34,711 nucleotides of DNA from an uncultured Lachnospiraceae bacterium (GTDB taxonomy: Bacteria > Bacillota > Clostridia > Lachnospirales > Lachnospiraceae): positions 1 to 34,711 of the forward strand of contig CACZFF010000056.1 of the NCBI GenBank assembly GCA_902780385.1, written 5' to 3'. Each line of letters begins with the position of its first letter. Positions within the stretch are counted from its first letter, which is position 1. Shown piece after piece: positions 1-7,112 of this stretch. A program made the translations under genes and the position numbers. Below the pieces are notes generated by a model. The model ran no database searches. It was not told the origin of the DNA and saw only the letters and a program-made list of their open reading frames with translations.

Positions 1-87
1 ATCAGCTCTGTTTTGAGAGGTACAGATAGTGTGTCAGGTGCCTGAAAGCCTTATAGATCAAGGCTCTGGGGCTTGACATAGTAGGAA

Positions 88-135
88 GGGGACGGTTCTT
101 TGTCTCCTCCGAGGAGGAGACAAAGAACCGTCCCC
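88..135. repeat. Perfect 23-bp inverted repeat of the GGGGACGG family
   Basis: The arms at 88-110 and 113-135 are exactly complementary with a 2-nt centre, so the RNA or single-stranded DNA would form a long hairpin. The arm begins GGGGACGGTTCTTTGTCTCC. It lies just past the queA stop codon and could end queA transcription, but no T-run follows it on the minus strand, so an ordinary intrinsic terminator is not clear. A related hairpin with the same AACCGTCCCCTGTCTCC core lies at 34248-34284, and a fragment lies at 6962-6976. This looks like a dispersed repeat rather than a gene-specific signal. Confidence 0.85.
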
Positions 136-166
136 TGTCTCCACCTTTCTCCGCCTGTCTCCCTCG

Positions 167-1261
167 TTATTGGATCATCATGGCATCGCCGAAGCTGAAA
201 AAGCGGTAGCGCATGTCAACAGCCTCTTTGTAGGCCGCAAGCACGTTTTCCCTTCCGGCAAAGGCGGACACAAGCATGATCAGTGTGGATTCGGGGAGAT
301 GGAAGTTGGTGATCAGAGCATCCATGGCGCGGAACCTGTATCCGGGATAGATAAAAATCGAGGTGTCATCGCTCCCGGCATGGACAATGCCGTTTTCATC
401 CGCTGCACTTTCGATGGTGCGGCAGCTGGTGGTGCCGACACAGATGACGCGGTGTCCGGCTTCATGGGTACGGTTGATCAGATCCGCCGTCTGCGGTGGA
501 ACATTGTACCACTCCGTGTGCATGGTGTGCTGTTCGACATCATCCACCTTGACGGGCCGGAAGGTTCCAAGCCCGACATGCAGTGTCACGAAGCCGATTT
601 GCACTCCCAGAGCCCGGACCTGGTCCAGAAGTTCCGGTGTAAAATGCAGGCCTGCAGTGGGCGCTGCCGCCGATCCCTCATATTTTGCATATACCGTCTG
701 ATAGCGGTTCCTGTCCTGCAGCTTATGGGTGATGTAAGGAGGAAGGGGCATCTCTCCCAGCCGGTCCAGGACCTCCTCGAAGATCCCCTCGTACTCAAAG
801 CGGACAAGGCGGTTGCCGCCCCCGGCGATCTCCAGGATCTCCGCTTTCAGACTCCCGTCGCCGAAAACAGCCCTGGCGCCGGGGCGGAGCTTCTTGCCGG
901 GGCGCACCAGACACTCCCAGACATCCGCCTGCAGCCTTTTCAGGAGCAGGATCTCAATGGCGGCGCCGGTGCCCTCCCGCGTTCCCAGAAGTCTGGCAGG
1001 AATGACCTTGGTGTCATTCAGGATCAGGGCATCACCGGGCTGCAGATATTTGAGAATATCCCGGAATGTCCCGTGTCTGCGCTCTCCTGTCTCTCTGTCC
1101 ATCACAAGAAGCCTGGAGGACGAACGGTCCTCCAGGGGATCCTGCGCGATCAGTTCCTGAGGCAGGTCAAAATAATAATCCGCAGTGCGGTGGCCGACAG
1201 GGACCTCCCTGCCGGCATTGAGGCTGGTTTCTGTTTTTTCAGTCGTCATTGGTTTTTCCAT
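167..1261 (-). CDS. queA: S-adenosylmethionine:tRNA ribosyltransferase-isomerase QueA
   Basis: QueA transfers and isomerises the ribosyl part of SAM onto 7-aminomethyl-7-deazaguanine in tRNA, giving epoxyqueuosine at the wobble position of GUN-anticodon tRNAs. Family blocks are clear: [12 protein letters not shown] near the N-terminus, [41 protein letters not shown], and [10 protein letters not shown] near the C-terminus. The protein is 364 residues. About 27 residues precede the usual QueA start, and the only ATGs available there are codons 1 and 5. It starts 44 nt after the M18 peptidase stop, with a small hairpin (GCGGC/GCCGC, 1273-1287) in the gap, so the two genes are probably co-transcribed. 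No other queuosine genes are in the window. Confidence 0.96.
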   Translation of the reverse strand: MEKPMTTEKTETSLNAGREVPVGHRTADYYFDLPQELIAQDPLEDRSSSRLLVMDRETGERRHGTFRDILKYLQPGDALILNDTKVIPARLLGTREGTGAAIEILLLKRLQADVWECLVRPGKKLRPGARAVFGDGSLKAEILEIAGGGNRLVRFEYEGIFEEVLDRLGEMPLPPYITHKLQDRNRYQTVYAKYEGSAAAPTAGLHFTPELLDQVRALGVQIGFVTLHVGLGTFRPVKVDDVEQHTMHTEWYNVPPQTADLINRTHEAGHRVICVGTTSCRTIESAADENGIVHAGSDDTSIFIYPGYRFRAMDALITNFHLPESTLIMLVSAFAGRENVLAAYKEAVDMRYRFFSFGDAMMIQ

Positions 1262-1305
1262 ATTTCTCTTCCGCGGCGTGATGCCGCAGACTATACATGA
1301 ATTGT

Positions 1306-2739
1306 CTACGCGTTGCGGAAATCCATCCTGGCCAGGAAGGCCTTGTATCCGCGGAATGCTTCGTAGATGTCGGCCTTGCTGGTTGCTTCCCAGGGAGCGT
1401 GCATGCTTAGCACGGGCACGCCGCTGTCGATGACATTCATGCCGTAGAGGGCAAGGATATAGGCGATGGTACCGCCGCCGCCGACATCAACTTTTCCCAA
1501 CTCTGCGGTCTGGACCAGGACATCATCTTCTCCCATGATCCTGCGCAGGGAGGCGATGTATTCCGCATTTGCGTCGTTGGATCCGGATTTGCCGCGGGAG
1601 CCGGTGAATTTGTTGAAGACCATACCGCCGCCCAGGTATGCGCAGTTCTTTTTCTCAAAAGCAGAGGAATAGGCAGGATCAAAGGCGCTGCTGACGTCAG
1701 AGGAAAGCATGGCACTGTTGGCCAGCGTGCGCCGCATGGCAAGCTCAGAGTACTGTCCGCAGAGCTCCATGACTTCCGCGAGAGTATTTTCAAAGAAACG
1801 GGACCGCATGCCGGTGGCACCGACACTTCCGATCTCTTCTTTGTCGACAAGCAGGGTGCAGCTGGTGCGGGCGATATCGGTCACTTCCATCTGGGCGCGG
1901 AAGGAAGGATAGGCACAGACACGGTCATCCTGTCCGTAGGCCAGGACCATGCTGCGGTCAAAACCTGCGTCGCGGGCCTTGCCGGCGGGAACGATCTCCA
2001 GCTCCGCCGAAATGAAGTCCTCTTCCTCGATCCCGTACAGTTCGCTGATAGTCTGCATGAGTGCCTTTGTCACTGCGTCCTTCTCAGAGGGCTTTTTGTC
2101 CTTGCTGCCGGCTTTTGTGTCATGGTCGATGATGACAGGCTTGTTGCCGATCACCAGATCAAGGGCCTCTCCCTCAATGAAAGCAGAGGCATTCTTTTTC
2201 ATCTGATCCTGTGCCAGATGCGGCAGCAGATCGGAGATGAAAAATACGGGATCATCCTCTTCTTCTCCGATGTTGACGATCACGGTCTCCCCGCTCTTTT
2301 TCACGACGACGCCGTGGATGGCCAGAGGAAGAGTGACATACTGGTATTTTTTGATACCGCCGTAATAGTGTGTATCCAGATAGCAGAGACCGCCGTCCTC
2401 AAAGACCGGATTCTGCTTGACATCCAGGCGGGGAGAATCGATATGCGCCCCGAGGATATTCATTCCTTCTTCAAAAGGCCTGTCTCCGATCCTGAACAGG
2501 ACCATGGATTTGTTCATCCAGACACTGTAGACACAGTCTCCTGCCTTGAGCTGTCTTTTCTCCGCGATGGCGCGGCTGAGCTCTATATAACCGTTCTTTT
2601 CCGCTTCCGCGACAAAAAAATCCACGCATTCGCGCTCTGTCTTTCCCACATTCAGGAAATCCATATAGTCTCTTGCAAAATCCATGCAGTCATTCTGCAT
2701 TGCAAGGTCATAGGTGTTCCATGCATTGAGTCTTTCCAT
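1306..2739 (-). CDS. M18 family aminopeptidase
   Basis: This is a cytosolic zinc aminopeptidase of family M18 (aspartyl aminopeptidase/aminopeptidase I group), which removes N-terminal residues from peptides. The 477-residue length fits the family. Visible metal and catalytic blocks are [12 protein letters not shown] in the first third, [14 protein letters not shown] in the middle, [11 protein letters not shown], and [13 protein letters not shown] near the end with a late metal-binding His. There is no signal peptide. The ATG at 2739 has GGGGA upstream. The pheT terminator ends only about 17 nt before this start, so there is little room for a private promoter; expression may come from read-through or from a promoter inside the 3' end of pheT. 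Exact substrate preference cannot be read from the sequence. Confidence 0.94.
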   Translation of the reverse strand: MERLNAWNTYDLAMQNDCMDFARDYMDFLNVGKTERECVDFFVAEAEKNGYIELSRAIAEKRQLKAGDCVYSVWMNKSMVLFRIGDRPFEEGMNILGAHIDSPRLDVKQNPVFEDGGLCYLDTHYYGGIKKYQYVTLPLAIHGVVVKKSGETVIVNIGEEEDDPVFFISDLLPHLAQDQMKKNASAFIEGEALDLVIGNKPVIIDHDTKAGSKDKKPSEKDAVTKALMQTISELYGIEEEDFISAELEIVPAGKARDAGFDRSMVLAYGQDDRVCAYPSFRAQMEVTDIARTSCTLLVDKEEIGSVGATGMRSRFFENTLAEVMELCGQYSELAMRRTLANSAMLSSDVSSAFDPAYSSAFEKKNCAYLGGGMVFNKFTGSRGKSGSNDANAEYIASLRRIMGEDDVLVQTAELGKVDVGGGGTIAYILALYGMNVIDSGVPVLSMHAPWEATSKADIYEAFRGYKAFLARMDFRNA

Positions 2740-2755
2740 TATTGTTCCCCTGTTT

Positions 2756-2798
2756 CAGAAAAAGCGGGCGGGGGAATCTGACATCCTCTCCCGCCCGC
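2756..2798 (-). terminator. Intrinsic terminator of pheST
   Basis: A perfect 9-bp GC stem (GCGGGCGGG at 2764-2772 against CCCGCCCGC at 2790-2798) is followed, reading the minus strand, by TTTTTCT. It lies about 110 nt past the pheT stop and directly before the M18 peptidase gene. Confidence 0.85.
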
Positions 2799-2852
2799 AT
2801 ATATAGTTTCAATACGATGATGATCAGAGATGATCCGACGTTCAGAAGATCA

Positions 2853-2924
2853 GTTCCTGAGCCTGACGATCTGCCGGTCAGTTCCTGATCCCGATAGTCT
2901 GCCGGTCAGCTCCTGAGCTCGATA
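2853..2924. repeat. 28-bp tandem repeat across the pheT stop codon
   Basis: Units start at 2853, 2881 and 2909 (28-nt period). The first two match at about 23 of 28 positions, and the third, which contains the last codons and stop of pheT, matches over about 16 nt. It appears that the 3' end of pheT, including the stop codon, was duplicated outward twice and then drifted. The coding sequence is intact. Confidence 0.8.
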
Positions 2925-5413
2925 CCGAGGTTTTCCAGGCCGTTCAGGATCTTCTTCATGGCTGCGGTGATCTCCGCTTCCTCGAGGGTCTTCTCGCGGT
3001 GGCGGAAGGTCAGGTTGTAGGCGATGGACTTGTAGCCCGCGCGGACCTGCTTGCCCTCATAGATGTCAAACAGATGATAGGACTCGAGGATCTTTCCGCC
3101 GCGCTGCTCGATGACTGCCTCGATCTGACCGGCTGTGACCTCGTGAGGCACCAGCATACTGATATCTCTGGAGACCGCAGGATACTTGGCGATGCCTGTG
3201 TAGTGATAGTCGAAGCTGGTGTGAGGGATGACACTGTGCAGGTCAATGACAGCGATATAGGCTCTGCCGCCGATTCCGTAGGAGCCCGCCACATCGGGAT
3301 GGACCTCGCCGAAATAGCCGAGGGTCTCACCCTTGTACTGGATGAGGGCCTGACGGCCGGGGTGCAGGAAGGGCTTGCCCGCCTTGGGGTCGCAGATCAT
3401 CTTTTCGTTCATTCCCACCATCTCGAAGAACTCTTCGATGACGCCCTTCATGGTGAAGAAATCGCCCTCTCCGTACATACCCAGGCAGAACATGGAGCGC
3501 TCGTCGGGAAGCTCGGTCAGAGGCAGGGCTTTGGGAATGTAGACATTTGCCAGCTCAAAGAGCCTTGCGTCCTTGTTGCGGCGGCTGTAGTTGGTGCCCA
3601 GGCTGGTCAGCATGCCGTTGAGAGGAGTGGTCCTCATCATGGAGAAGTCCTCACCCAGAGGATTGGAGATGCGGATGGCCTGACGCTCGGGGGCATCCTC
3701 TGCAAAGAGCAGACGGTCAAAGACCTTGGGGCTCTCGAAGGAATAGGTCATGGCCTCGGAGAAGCCGTTGAACATGGCCGCCTCACGGGCCTTGTCCTGT
3801 ATGCGCATCTTGTAGGTGAGACCGCCCATGACGGAAGAGCCGCCCGGAAGGGTCATGGGAATATTTTCATAACCGGTGAAGCGTGCAACTTCCTCGGCCA
3901 GATCGCACATTGCCTTCACGTCCTGACGGAAATAAGGGACAATGACTTCTTCTTTGTCGACATCGTAGTCCATCTCCAGCTTGGCGAAGATGTCCAGCAT
4001 GACCTCGGGTGCATAGTGAGTGCCCAGGAAAGCATTGATCTCACGGGCGTTGAAGGGGATGCGTGTGCGCTCCGGGATCGGGGAGCAGGCGTCCGCCATA
4101 CCCTTGACAGGAGTTCCGCAGCCGAGCTCGCGCATGAGCTGGCAGGCGCGGTTGACAGCTGCCTCAGCGTTTGTGGGATGAAGGCCCTTTTCAAAAATAC
4201 CGGATGCATCCGTGCGCAGACCGATGCGCTTGGCGGATTTGCGGATATTGGGGCCGTTGAAGGTCGCGGACTCAAAGAGCACGGTCTTCACATCGTCGGT
4301 GATCTTGGAATTCTCACCGCCCATGATACCTGCAATGCCGATCTCCTTCTCCGCGTCGCAGATCATGAGGACATCGTGGTCCATCCGGCGCATCTGGCCG
4401 TCCAGAGTCTGGAACATATCGCCGTCCTGTGCGCGGCGGACAATGATCTTGTGCCCCGCAACGGTATCAAGGTCGAATGCGTGCATAGGCTGGCCGTACT
4501 CGATCATGACATAGTTGGTGATATCGACCAGGTTATTGATGGGACGGATGCCGCTGGCGGCAAGACGTCTCTGCATCCAGTAGGGGGAAGGGCCGATCTT
4601 GACATCGGTGCAGACACGCGCGGTATAGCGGCTGCACAGGTCGGGATCCTTGACCTCGACGGAGACATAATCATTGACATCCCCGGTCTCATCCTCTGCG
4701 GGAGTCACATCGGGCTCCACAAAGCTGGCGCCGAAAGTCACGGCCGCTTCGCGGGCAACGCCGAGCAGGCTGTAGCAGTCCACGCGGTTGGAAGTGATCT
4801 CATATTCAAAGACAGTGTCGCGAAGGCCCAGGAGCTCCACGGCGTCCATGCCGGGCTTCACGGGATGCATTGCACGGGCTTCTTCACTGTCAAGCTTGCC
4901 GGCCTCTGCCAGTTGGCAGGTCTCTTGCTCTGTGATCGGGCCTAGGGCCTCGGGGAAGATATAAATGCCTTCTTCGGGAGCTTCCGGATAGGCATTGCGG
5001 TCAGAGCCCAGCTCTTCGACAGAGCACATCATACCGAAGGAGGGCACGCCGCGGAGCTTGCCGGACTTGATCTTGATGCCGTTCTCGGGAAGGGGGCCGC
5101 CGTCATGTCCGCCCGCCACACGTCCGCCGTCAAGGACGACCGGAACGAGAGCGCCTTCAAAGACGTTGCTGGCACCGGTGACGATCTGCACAGTCTCTGT
5201 GCCGACATCGACCTGGCAGACGATCAGCTTGTCCGCGTCGGGGTGTTTCTCGATGGACAGGACCCTGCCCACCACGATTTTTTCCAGATTCTTGTCCAGA
5301 CGTACGACGCCGTCAACCTTGGTCCCGGTCATCGTCATCCGGTCATTGTATTCCTTGTCGGTGCATGCGAGCTCCGGCACATATGCTTTCAGCCATGAAA
5401 TAGGTGTGTTCAT
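2906..5413 (-). CDS. pheT: Phenylalanine--tRNA ligase beta subunit
   Basis: This is the beta chain of the alpha2-beta2 phenylalanyl-tRNA synthetase. It binds tRNA(Phe) and edits misacylated Tyr-tRNA(Phe). In order it shows an N-terminal MNTPISWLKAYVPEL, a tRNA-binding OB-type domain (about residues 40-150, with HPDADKLIVCQVDVG), the B3/B4 editing region, the B5 domain, a catalytic-like core, and a C-terminal FDX-ACB domain (YPAVSRDISMLVP to FRHREKTLEEAE). The ATG at 5413 is chosen because GGAGG sits 5 nt upstream; an in-frame TTG at 5425 would add four residues. The result is 835 residues, slightly long because of an acidic insert just before the B3/B4 part. It follows pheS by 17 nt in one operon. 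Confidence 0.97.
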   Translation of the reverse strand: MNTPISWLKAYVPELACTDKEYNDRMTMTGTKVDGVVRLDKNLEKIVVGRVLSIEKHPDADKLIVCQVDVGTETVQIVTGASNVFEGALVPVVLDGGRVAGGHDGGPLPENGIKIKSGKLRGVPSFGMMCSVEELGSDRNAYPEAPEEGIYIFPEALGPITEQETCQLAEAGKLDSEEARAMHPVKPGMDAVELLGLRDTVFEYEITSNRVDCYSLLGVAREAAVTFGASFVEPDVTPAEDETGDVNDYVSVEVKDPDLCSRYTARVCTDVKIGPSPYWMQRRLAASGIRPINNLVDITNYVMIEYGQPMHAFDLDTVAGHKIIVRRAQDGDMFQTLDGQMRRMDHDVLMICDAEKEIGIAGIMGGENSKITDDVKTVLFESATFNGPNIRKSAKRIGLRTDASGIFEKGLHPTNAEAAVNRACQLMRELGCGTPVKGMADACSPIPERTRIPFNAREINAFLGTHYAPEVMLDIFAKLEMDYDVDKEEVIVPYFRQDVKAMCDLAEEVARFTGYENIPMTLPGGSSVMGGLTYKMRIQDKAREAAMFNGFSEAMTYSFESPKVFDRLLFAEDAPERQAIRISNPLGEDFSMMRTTPLNGMLTSLGTNYSRRNKDARLFELANVYIPKALPLTELPDERSMFCLGMYGEGDFFTMKGVIEEFFEMVGMNEKMICDPKAGKPFLHPGRQALIQYKGETLGYFGEVHPDVAGSYGIGGRAYIAVIDLHSVIPHTSFDYHYTGIAKYPAVSRDISMLVPHEVTAGQIEAVIEQRGGKILESYHLFDIYEGKQVRAGYKSIAYNLTFRHREKTLEEAEITAAMKKILNGLENLGIELRS

Positions 5414-5430
5414 TGATTCCTCCAATACTA

Positions 5431-6453
5431 TTAGAACTGCTTCAGGAAGCGGATGTCGTTCTCATACAGAAGACGCATATCGTCGATCTCATAATTGAGC
5501 AGCGCAATGCGCTCAAGGCCTACGCCGAAGGCAAATCCGCTGTACTCGTTGGGATCAATGCCGCAGATCTCCAGCACGTGGGGATGTACCATACCGCAGC
5601 CGAGGATCTCGATCCAACCCTCGCCCTTGCAGAAGCTGCAGCCCTTGCCGCCGCACTTGAAGCAGCTGACATCCATCTCAGCGCTGGGCTCGGTGAAAGG
5701 GAAATGGTGGGGACGGAAACGGGTCTTGGTCTCTTCGCCGAAAAGCTTTTTGGCGAATTCGTCCAGGGTTCCTTTGAGGTCCGCGAAAGTGACGCCCTTG
5801 TCGACGACCAGGCCTTCGACCTGATGGAAAGTCGGGGAATGGGTCGCGTCGACTGCGTCGGAGCGGTATACTCTGCCGGGCGCGATCATACGGATCGGAA
5901 TCTTGCCGCTCTCCATTGCATGGATCTGCGTGGAGGAAGTCTGTGTGCGAAGAAGAATATCTCCGTTGATGTAGAAGGTGTCCTGCTCATCCTTTGCCGG
6001 ATGGTCCGCGGGGATATTCAGGGCTTCGAAGTTGTAGTAATCGCGCTCGACTTCAGGTCCTTCGATCACCTCATATCCCATACCGACGAAAATACGCTCC
6101 AGCTCTTTGAGTGCGATCACGTTGGGATGACTGTGTCCCTTGGGGAGGCGCTTTGAAGGAAGCGTGACATCGATCGTCTCCGATGCCAGGCGCTGCTCCT
6201 GAACCTTGCGCTCGATGGATTTCTGTGCCTTGGCGATCGCTTCTTCGATCTGCTGACGCACCTCATTGACCATCTGGCCGACCTGGGGACGCTCCTCTGC
6301 GGGAACATTTTTCATTCCCTTGAGGATTTCTTTGAGGCTGCCCTTCTTTCCGAGGACACCGACACGGATCTCATTGACCATGTCCAGCGATTCGGATGAC
6401 TCGAGACGCTGCTGCGCCTCTTTTTTGATTTTCTCAAGTTCTTCCTTAAACAT
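5431..6453 (-). CDS. pheS: Phenylalanine--tRNA ligase alpha subunit
   Basis: This is the catalytic subunit that activates phenylalanine with ATP and charges tRNA(Phe). The 340-residue protein has an N-terminal coiled-coil arm (about residues 1-85), class II motif 2 around [10 protein letters not shown] and [16 protein letters not shown], and motif 3 at [15 protein letters not shown] four-cysteine knuckle ([14 protein letters not shown]) lies before motif 3, as in a subset of bacterial PheS. The ATG at 6453 has AAGGA upstream. It is the first gene of pheST and is preceded by a long structured leader with its own promoter at 6914-6943. No T-box sequence was found in that leader, although aminoacyl-tRNA synthetase genes of Firmicutes often have one. 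Confidence 0.97.
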   Translation of the reverse strand: MFKEELEKIKKEAQQRLESSESLDMVNEIRVGVLGKKGSLKEILKGMKNVPAEERPQVGQMVNEVRQQIEEAIAKAQKSIERKVQEQRLASETIDVTLPSKRLPKGHSHPNVIALKELERIFVGMGYEVIEGPEVERDYYNFEALNIPADHPAKDEQDTFYINGDILLRTQTSSTQIHAMESGKIPIRMIAPGRVYRSDAVDATHSPTFHQVEGLVVDKGVTFADLKGTLDEFAKKLFGEETKTRFRPHHFPFTEPSAEMDVSCFKCGGKGCSFCKGEGWIEILGCGMVHPHVLEICGIDPNEYSGFAFGVGLERIALLNYEIDDMRLLYENDIRFLKQF

Positions 6454-6612
6454 ATCTGATATCCTTCTTGCCTGGGTTTATGTGTTTCAATTTATCAAAA
6501 ACCCTGTAAAGAGCTTTTGCAATTGCTGTACAGATTCCTCACCGGGGTATGTGCAGCAATCTTTTGTTATCCTGATGGTCTGTTCGTTCGCCGCCACGGG
6601 CTGTCCATGACT

Positions 6613-6628
6613 TATCGTTTATACGATA
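6613..6628. promoter_or_regulatory. Palindrome TATCGT-TTAT-ACGATA in the pheST leader
   Basis: This is a perfect 6-bp inverted repeat with a 4-nt centre, about 160 nt before pheS and just after the terminator-like stem on the minus strand. It could be an RNA hairpin or a protein operator. The sequence does not decide. Confidence 0.4.
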
Positions 6629-6631
6629 CAC

Positions 6632-6697
6632 AAAAATAAAAGCGCGAATGCCCCGCCGTGAGCAAGCTCCCGCAGGCCTTCCCGCTTCGCAGCGCGC
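6632..6697 (-). terminator. Terminator-like structure in the pheST leader
   Basis: Reading the minus strand, GCGAAGC (6684-6690) can pair with GC-A-UUCGC (within 6642-6651, one bulged A). GCC/GGC and GAGC/GCUC stems lie inside it, and UUUUAUUUUU follows at 6641-6632. An alternative outer stem GCGCG/CGCGC is also possible. Part of the inner stem is shared with an 8-nt segment (6673-6680) that can pair upstream instead, so this may be a conditional terminator. Confidence 0.55.
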
Positions 6698-6907
6698 AGA
6701 ATTCAACATCTGCACACACAAAGGCCTGAAACGCCGGACCTGCATTTTGACTCCTAGCACGCATGCCAGGTGGGTGTCCGCAGCGTATGCTTTTGTCTTC
6801 CTCTGCCGGTGCTTTCGCACGGAAGGCCTGACATCCACACAGCAATAATAGGATTCCCGTTTAAAGTAATTGTAGGTTCAAAATAGCAGATAATTGGCAT
6901 CTCAGGT
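6632..6907 (-). ncRNA. Candidate structured leader RNA or small RNA upstream of pheST
   Basis: A promoter at 6914-6943 would start a minus-strand RNA near 6907. It contains a hairpin with a GAAA loop (6804-6820), a GCAGA/UCUGC hairpin (about 6694-6711), and two copies of CAGGCCUU (6830-6823 and 6728-6721) that can each pair perfectly with the single AAGGCCUG at 6680-6673. A terminator-like stem with a U-run ends it at 6632. Either it is the attenuator leader of pheST or a separate small RNA of about 275 nt. I do not recognise it as 6S RNA, SRP RNA, tmRNA, RNase P RNA or a T-box. Confidence 0.5.
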
Positions 6908-6913
6908 GCCTTT

Positions 6914-6943
6914 ATTATAGCATACAGGCAGGCCTTATGACAA
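6914..6943 (-). promoter_or_regulatory. Sigma-A type promoter for the pheST leader
   Basis: On the minus strand, TTGTCA (6938-6943) and a perfect TATAAT (6914-6919) are separated by 18 bp. TGC directly precedes the -10 box, giving an extended -10. Start is predicted near 6907. It is the best promoter match seen in the window. Confidence 0.75.
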
Positions 6944-6982
6944 CTACTGCTTTCTATGTTTGGGAGACAGGGGACCGCTGCT

Positions 6983-7105
6983 GTTACTATTCACAGCCTC
7001 TGTATTCGAGGTGTTTTTGCACGACTTTTTCGTGCAAAAACCCGAGTGAAACGGCGTTTGCCCATGCTCGAAGAGCATATGTCCGAAGGGACTGTGAATA
7101 GTAAC
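6983..7105. mobile_element. MITE-like element, copy 1, with 8-bp target duplication
   Basis: The 123-bp element has perfect 14-bp terminal inverted repeats (GTTACTATTCACAG at 6983-6996 and its complement at 7092-7105). It is flanked by the direct repeat CCGCTGCT (6975-6982 and 7106-7113). Inside are a small CCTC/GAGG hairpin, a perfect 12-bp hairpin (7013-7024 with 7030-7041), a conserved CCCGAGTGAAACGGCG and an ATGCTC/GAGCAT hairpin. It encodes no protein, so any transposase must act in trans. The right target repeat ends at the first base of the complement of the M24 stop codon. Confidence 0.85.
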
Positions 7106-7112
7106 CCGCTGC

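Larger units (their letters stand above)
6454..7112. other. Intergenic region pheS / M24 peptidase gene (659 bp)
   Basis: No convincing protein gene is seen. From left to right it holds the proximal pheS leader, a palindrome at 6613-6628, a terminator-like stem and candidate structured RNA (6632-6907, minus strand), a near-consensus promoter (6914-6943), a fragment of the GGGGACGG repeat (6962-6976), and a MITE-like element (6983-7105) ending next to the M24 gene stop. Minus-strand open frames of 77-99 codons exist here but lack homology that I recognise and overlap the RNA structures. Confidence 0.7.

Noticed and set aside
170-1300. Long plus-strand open frame opposite queA
   Set aside because: It mirrors queA in antisense, has no recognisable motifs, and the minus-strand product has all QueA blocks.
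2999-4945. 648-codon plus-strand open frame opposite pheT
   Set aside because: Length is explained by GC-rich codon bias of the opposite strand. The translation has no family features and pheT is complete.
6771-6784. Plus-strand AGGTGGGTGTCCGC as a T-box
   Set aside because: It only partly matches AGGGTGGNACCGCG and is on the wrong strand for pheST. No stem I elements were found.
6539-6838. 99-codon minus-strand open frame upstream of pheS
   Set aside because: It overlaps the terminator-like stem and paired segments of the leader RNA, has no ribosome binding site that I can support, and its Arg/Cys-rich translation has no known fold.
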